A DNA stretch of 16,380 bases from contig JAHWJV010000024.1 of assembly GCA_019348265.1 (NCBI GenBank), positions 1-16,380 on the forward strand, given 5' to 3'. Under the pieces are notes generated by a model, which searched no databases, had not been told where the DNA came from, and saw only the letters and a list, made by a program, of their open reading frames with translations. The stretch's first letter is position 1; each line of letters begins with the position of its first letter. Source of the stretch: Gemmatimonadota bacterium (lineage in GTDB: Bacteria; Gemmatimonadota; Gemmatimonadetes; Longimicrobiales; Longimicrobiaceae). The position numbers and the translations under genes were made by a program. Of the stretch, positions 13,618 through 16,380 are shown piece after piece.

Positions 13618-15015
13618 ATGATCACGCTCGACTTCAACAACATGCTCGCGCCGCGCCTCGGCGGCTCCCGCGGAATCGACCCCGCCCGGCTCGCGGAGCT
13701 GCAGGCGCGCTTCGCCGACATCCACGCCGATGTCGCCCGGCGCCGCGAGTCGGGCGAGCTCGGTTTCTTCGAGCTCACCGACGCGGGCGAGGTCGTCGCG
13801 GAGATCGAGAAGTTCGCGGAGCACCAGGGGCAGGTGTTCAAGAACATCGTCGTCCTGGGCATCGGTGGCTCCGCGCTGGGAACCATCGCGCTGAAGACGG
13901 CGCTCCTGAATCCCTTCTGGAATGAGCTCGACGAGGAGGAGCGAGAGTTCTTTCCCAGGCTTTACGTGCTCGACAACCCCGACCCCGGCACCTTCTCCGC
14001 CTTTCTGGACCGCATCGACCTGGCGAGCACGCTCTTCAACGTGATCTCCAAGTCCGGCGGCACGGCCGAGACGATGAGCCAGCTGCTCATCGTGCGAGCC
14101 CAGCTGGAGGCGCGTTTGGGCGACGCATATCGCGGCCACCTGCTCTTCACCACTGATCCGGAGAAGGGAGTGCTGCGGAAGCTCGCGCGAGAGGAGGGTA
14201 TTCCCGCGCTGCCGGTGCCCGCGAACGTCGGCGGCCGCTTCAGCGTGCTCTCGGCCGTTGGCCTGCTGCCCGCCGCGCTGGTCGGAATCCCCATCCGTGA
14301 GCTGCTCGAGGGCGCGCGCGAGATGGACGACCGCTGTCGCTCCGCCAGCCTCCCGACGAACCCCGCCGCCATTTTCGCGGTGCTGCAGTACCTCGCCGAC
14401 ACGGAGCGGTCCGCTCCGATCCACGTGATGATGCCCTACTCGGATCGGCTCCGCGATGTCGCCGACTGGTTCCGGCAGCTCTGGGCCGAGAGCCTCGGAA
14501 AGGAGCGCACCCGCGACGGCGCGCAGGTGTTCGCTGGCCCCACGCCGGTGAAGTCGCTCGGCGCGACCGACCAGCACTCCCAGGTGCAGCTCTACATCGA
14601 GGGACCCTTCGACAAGACGATCACCTTCCTGGTCGAGGCCGGCCGCTCCACCGATATGGAGATCCCGCGACTCTACCCGGATATCGAAGAGCTCGGCTAT
14701 CTCGGCGGACACACCCTGGGCGAGCTCCTCCAGGTCGAGAAGGAGGCCACGGAGGCCGCCCTCGCGGAACGCGGCCGAATGAACATGACGATCCAGCTGG
14801 ACCAGGTGAACGCCCGCTCCATCGGCGGGCTCTTCATGCTCCTCCAGATCGCCACGGTCTACGCCGGCGGCCTCTACGGTGTCGACCCCCTCGACCAGCC
14901 CGGCGTCGAGCTCGGTAAGCAGCTCACCTACGGCATCATGGGCCGCGCCGGCTTCGAGAAGCACCGCGAGCAGTGGGAAGCCCGCGCGGCGCGGAACGAC
15001 GAGTGGACGGTGTGA
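13618..15015 (+). CDS. pgi: Glucose-6-phosphate isomerase
   Basis: A 465-residue enzyme interconverting glucose 6-phosphate and fructose 6-phosphate. It is the shorter bacterial form, like those of Bacillus, not the 550-residue E. coli type. Visible motifs: VVLGIGGSALGT (sugar-phosphate SIS site, about 78-89), VISKSGGTAET (142-151), the PGI signature NVGGRFSVLSAVGLLPA (203-219), GATDQHSQVQLYIEGP with the catalytic-region His, and the C-terminal LGKQLTYGIMG. The ATG at 13618 gives the expected N-terminus (ITLDFNNML). No Shine-Dalgarno precedes it; instead a pyrimidine-rich octad repeat runs almost to the start. It is in the same direction as pyk, with the PhnP-like gene between them. Confidence 0.96.
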   Translation: MITLDFNNMLAPRLGGSRGIDPARLAELQARFADIHADVARRRESGELGFFELTDAGEVVAEIEKFAEHQGQVFKNIVVLGIGGSALGTIALKTALLNPFWNELDEEEREFFPRLYVLDNPDPGTFSAFLDRIDLASTLFNVISKSGGTAETMSQLLIVRAQLEARLGDAYRGHLLFTTDPEKGVLRKLAREEGIPALPVPANVGGRFSVLSAVGLLPAALVGIPIRELLEGAREMDDRCRSASLPTNPAAIFAVLQYLADTERSAPIHVMMPYSDRLRDVADWFRQLWAESLGKERTRDGAQVFAGPTPVKSLGATDQHSQVQLYIEGPFDKTITFLVEAGRSTDMEIPRLYPDIEELGYLGGHTLGELLQVEKEATEAALAERGRMNMTIQLDQVNARSIGGLFMLLQIATVYAGGLYGVDPLDQPGVELGKQLTYGIMGRAGFEKHREQWEARAARNDEWTV

Positions 15016-15024
15016 GGAGACAGA

Positions 15025-15148
15025 GGCTGTCGGCTGTCGGCTGTCGGCAGGGCGTGGGCGGCGATGGTGTTTCCCTGCGGAACTCCTGCGTTCGGTACGG
15101 TTATCTCTTAGCTGAAGAGTGACGACCGATAGCCGATAGCCGATAGCC
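15025..15148. repeat. Inverted pair of three-unit heptad arrays (GGCTGTC / CGATAGC)
   Basis: Left array: three identical heptads GGCTGTC (15025-15045). Right array: three identical heptads CGATAGC (15127-15147), which read on the other strand as GGCTATC-type units. The arms 15025-15047 and 15126-15148 can pair over 23 bases, 20 Watson-Crick plus three G-T, one per heptad at the same position. A 78-base loop lies between and contains a 6-bp stem (GCAGGG at 15047, CCCTGC at 15073) and a small stem CTCTT/AAGAG (15105-15119). The structure fills the gap between pgi and htpX, starting nine bases after the pgi stop and ending 20 bases before the htpX start. Confidence 0.88.
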
Positions 15149-15168
15149 TTTCACCACGCTTCTCGACA

Positions 15169-16047
15169 ATGGAAAAGCTCAAAGTCTTCGGCCTGATGGC
15201 GGTGCTCAGCATGCTGATGGTGATGCTGGGCGGGTACATCGGGGGGAGTGGGGGCGCCTCGATGTTCTTTGTCGGGTCGCTCGCGATCAACTTCGGGATG
15301 TACTGGTTCAGCGACAAGATCGTGCTGCGCCAGTACCGCGCGCATGTGGTCCGTCCCGGCGAGGACGGCGGTCGCTACGACGAGCTGTACGCGATGATCG
15401 ACCGGTTGCGGCAGCGCGCGGAGCTGCCGATGCCGGTGGTGGCGGTCTCGGAGGAGATGCAGCCGAATGCCTTCGCGACCGGGCGCAATCATGCGCACGC
15501 AGTGGTGTGCGTGACGCGAGGGATGTGGGAGATGGTCCAGGCAGGGCAGATGACCCGGGACGAGCTGGAGGGGGTCATGGCGCACGAGCTGGCGCATGTG
15601 AAGCACTATCACATGCTCGTCGGCACCGTCGCGGCGAGCATGGCCGGCGCCATCATGCTGATCGCGCGGATGGCCTTCTTCTTCGGCGGCCGCGACGAGG
15701 ACCGCAACCCGCTGGGCATGATCCTGATGATGATCCTGGCCCCCGTGGCGGCCATGTTGATCCGGGCGGCGATCTCCCAGCGGAACGAGTTCGAGGCCGA
15801 TGCCGGTGGCGCGCTGATCAGTGGAAAGCCGCTGGCGCTCGCCAGCGCCCTGCAGCGGATCGAGCGGATGGCGGAGGTGCGGCCCATGGCGGTGAGCCCC
15901 GCGGCCTCGCACCTGGCGATCATCAACCCGCTTGCCGGCGTAGGCGGTCTCATGAGCGCCTTCCGGACGCACCCGCCGACGGAGCAGCGGGTCGCGCGGC
16001 TGCAGCAGCTGGCGGCGAACGCCCACGTCCAGCCGTTCGGCCGCTGA
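15169..16047 (+). CDS. htpX: HtpX-like membrane zinc metalloprotease
   Basis: A 292-residue M48B protease of the inner membrane that in E. coli degrades misfolded membrane proteins under envelope stress. Two N-terminal membrane segments (about 6-25 and 30-47) precede a cytoplasmic part with MPVVAVSEEMQPNAFATGRN, a typical HtpX segment. The zinc motif HELAH is at 139-143 and the third ligand is E207 in QRNEFEADAGG. Two further hydrophobic segments (about 149-172 and 181-198) lie between them. The C-terminal FRTHPPTEQRVARL is diagnostic. Length is normal. The ATG has no Shine-Dalgarno and follows the heptad-repeat structure. The lipid-kinase gene starts five bases after the stop, suggesting co-transcription. 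Confidence 0.94.
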   Translation: MEKLKVFGLMAVLSMLMVMLGGYIGGSGGASMFFVGSLAINFGMYWFSDKIVLRQYRAHVVRPGEDGGRYDELYAMIDRLRQRAELPMPVVAVSEEMQPNAFATGRNHAHAVVCVTRGMWEMVQAGQMTRDELEGVMAHELAHVKHYHMLVGTVAASMAGAIMLIARMAFFFGGRDEDRNPLGMILMMILAPVAAMLIRAAISQRNEFEADAGGALISGKPLALASALQRIERMAEVRPMAVSPAASHLAIINPLAGVGGLMSAFRTHPPTEQRVARLQQLAANAHVQPFGR

Positions 16048-16052
16048 CCCGC

Positions 16053-16380
16053 GTGGGCGATAGCCCTTACGCCGGGCGGACCCTGGTCGTCCTCAATCCG
16101 GTGGCGGGACAGGAGGAGCCTTCACGAGTGCGTCGCCAGATCGGCGGCGCACTCGCCTTTCGTGGAGCCGCGTTCGACCTGGTGGAGACCACCGGACCGG
16201 GCGACGCCGAACGCCTGGCTCGAGATGCGGTGGGGAAGGGCTACTGCTCGGTGGTGGCGGCCGGCGGCGATGGGACGATCGCCGAGGTCATCACCGGTCT
16301 TGCGCGGAGCGACGTCCCGCTCGGCATAATCCCTCGCGGGACCGGCAACCAGCTCGCAGCCAATCTCGGCATCCCCGCTG
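16053..16380 (+). CDS. Diacylglycerol kinase-like lipid kinase (3' end outside window)
   Basis: The first 109 residues of a protein with the diacylglycerol-kinase catalytic domain (DagK/YegS type), which phosphorylates lipids such as diacylglycerol. Visible motifs are the nucleotide-site LVVLNPVAG (11-19), the glycine-rich VVAAGGDGTIAEVITGL, and PLGIIPRGTGNQLAANLGI. The start is a GTG five bases after the htpX stop; no in-frame ATG is available between the motif and the previous gene. There is no clear Shine-Dalgarno, so translation may be coupled to htpX. The C-terminal domain and substrate cannot be judged. Confidence 0.9.
   Translation, partial: MGDSPYAGRTLVVLNPVAGQEEPSRVRRQIGGALAFRGAAFDLVETTGPGDAERLARDAVGKGYCSVVAAGGDGTIAEVITGLARSDVPLGIIPRGTGNQLAANLGIPA

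Noticed and set aside
13537..14964. Long minus-strand reading frame opposite pgi
   Set aside because: Antisense to a full-length glucose-6-phosphate isomerase; no domain visible.
12673..15148. CRISPR array or phage attachment repeats
   Set aside because: Units are only 7-8 bases, directly abutting with no spacers, and no cas or integrase gene is present.
15151..16026. Minus-strand reading frame opposite htpX
   Set aside because: His/Arg-rich low-complexity translation, antisense to a clear HtpX gene.

Overview
The window reads as ordinary chromosomal DNA from a high-GC bacterium. Gene content and the style of its intergenic repeats suggest Gemmatimonadota or a close relative, but that is an inference: no rRNA or other decisive phylogenetic marker is present. 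Genes lie on both strands and are tightly packed. No gap between genes exceeds about 290 bases. I see no phage, insertion sequence, integrase, toxin-antitoxin, CRISPR, tRNA or rRNA.

Layout. 1-1483 (minus): an HU/IHF-type DNA-binding protein cut by the window edge, and a soluble M48 metalloprotease. 1645-2163 (plus): a small secreted protein of unknown function, convergent with a PIG-L/LmbE-type deacetylase (2192-2941, minus). 3228-4775 (plus): an MltD-like lytic transglycosylase with three LysM repeats. It ends at a strong bidirectional terminator shared with a minus-strand stress-like pair, a CsbD-family protein and a 66-residue protein (5311-4861). 5465-7784 (plus): a probable operon of a Nudix hydrolase of the ADP-ribose pyrophosphatase type, an ABM-fold protein, a stand-alone cobalamin-binding protein with CarH-like motifs, and a single-pass membrane protein of unknown function. 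9304-7899 (minus): RNase D, then a 78-residue unknown protein. 9499-11103 (plus): a YtcJ-like amidohydrolase. 11252-16380 (plus): pyruvate kinase, a PhnP-like metallo-beta-lactamase hydrolase, glucose-6-phosphate isomerase, HtpX-like membrane protease, and the start of a diacylglycerol-kinase-like lipid kinase.

How the genes fit together. Pyruvate kinase and glucose-6-phosphate isomerase are two glycolytic enzymes in one co-directional run, separated by the PhnP-like hydrolase. MltD-like, HtpX, secreted and lipid-kinase genes concern the envelope. CsbD, HtpX and the Nudix enzyme fit stress and housekeeping roles.

The most unusual structure lies between the genes. Four intergenic gaps (7785-7899, 12671-12773, 13551-13617, 15016-15168) are largely filled by short tandem repeats of 7 or 8 bases. 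In three of the gaps the repeats occur as opposed, inverted arrays that could fold into long hairpins. Two gaps share one heptad family (CAGGGAA); the others carry GGCTGTC/CGATAGC heptads and CTTTCGCA octads. The last three are consecutive gaps in the pyk-to-htpX run, and the genes that follow them lack a visible Shine-Dalgarno sequence.
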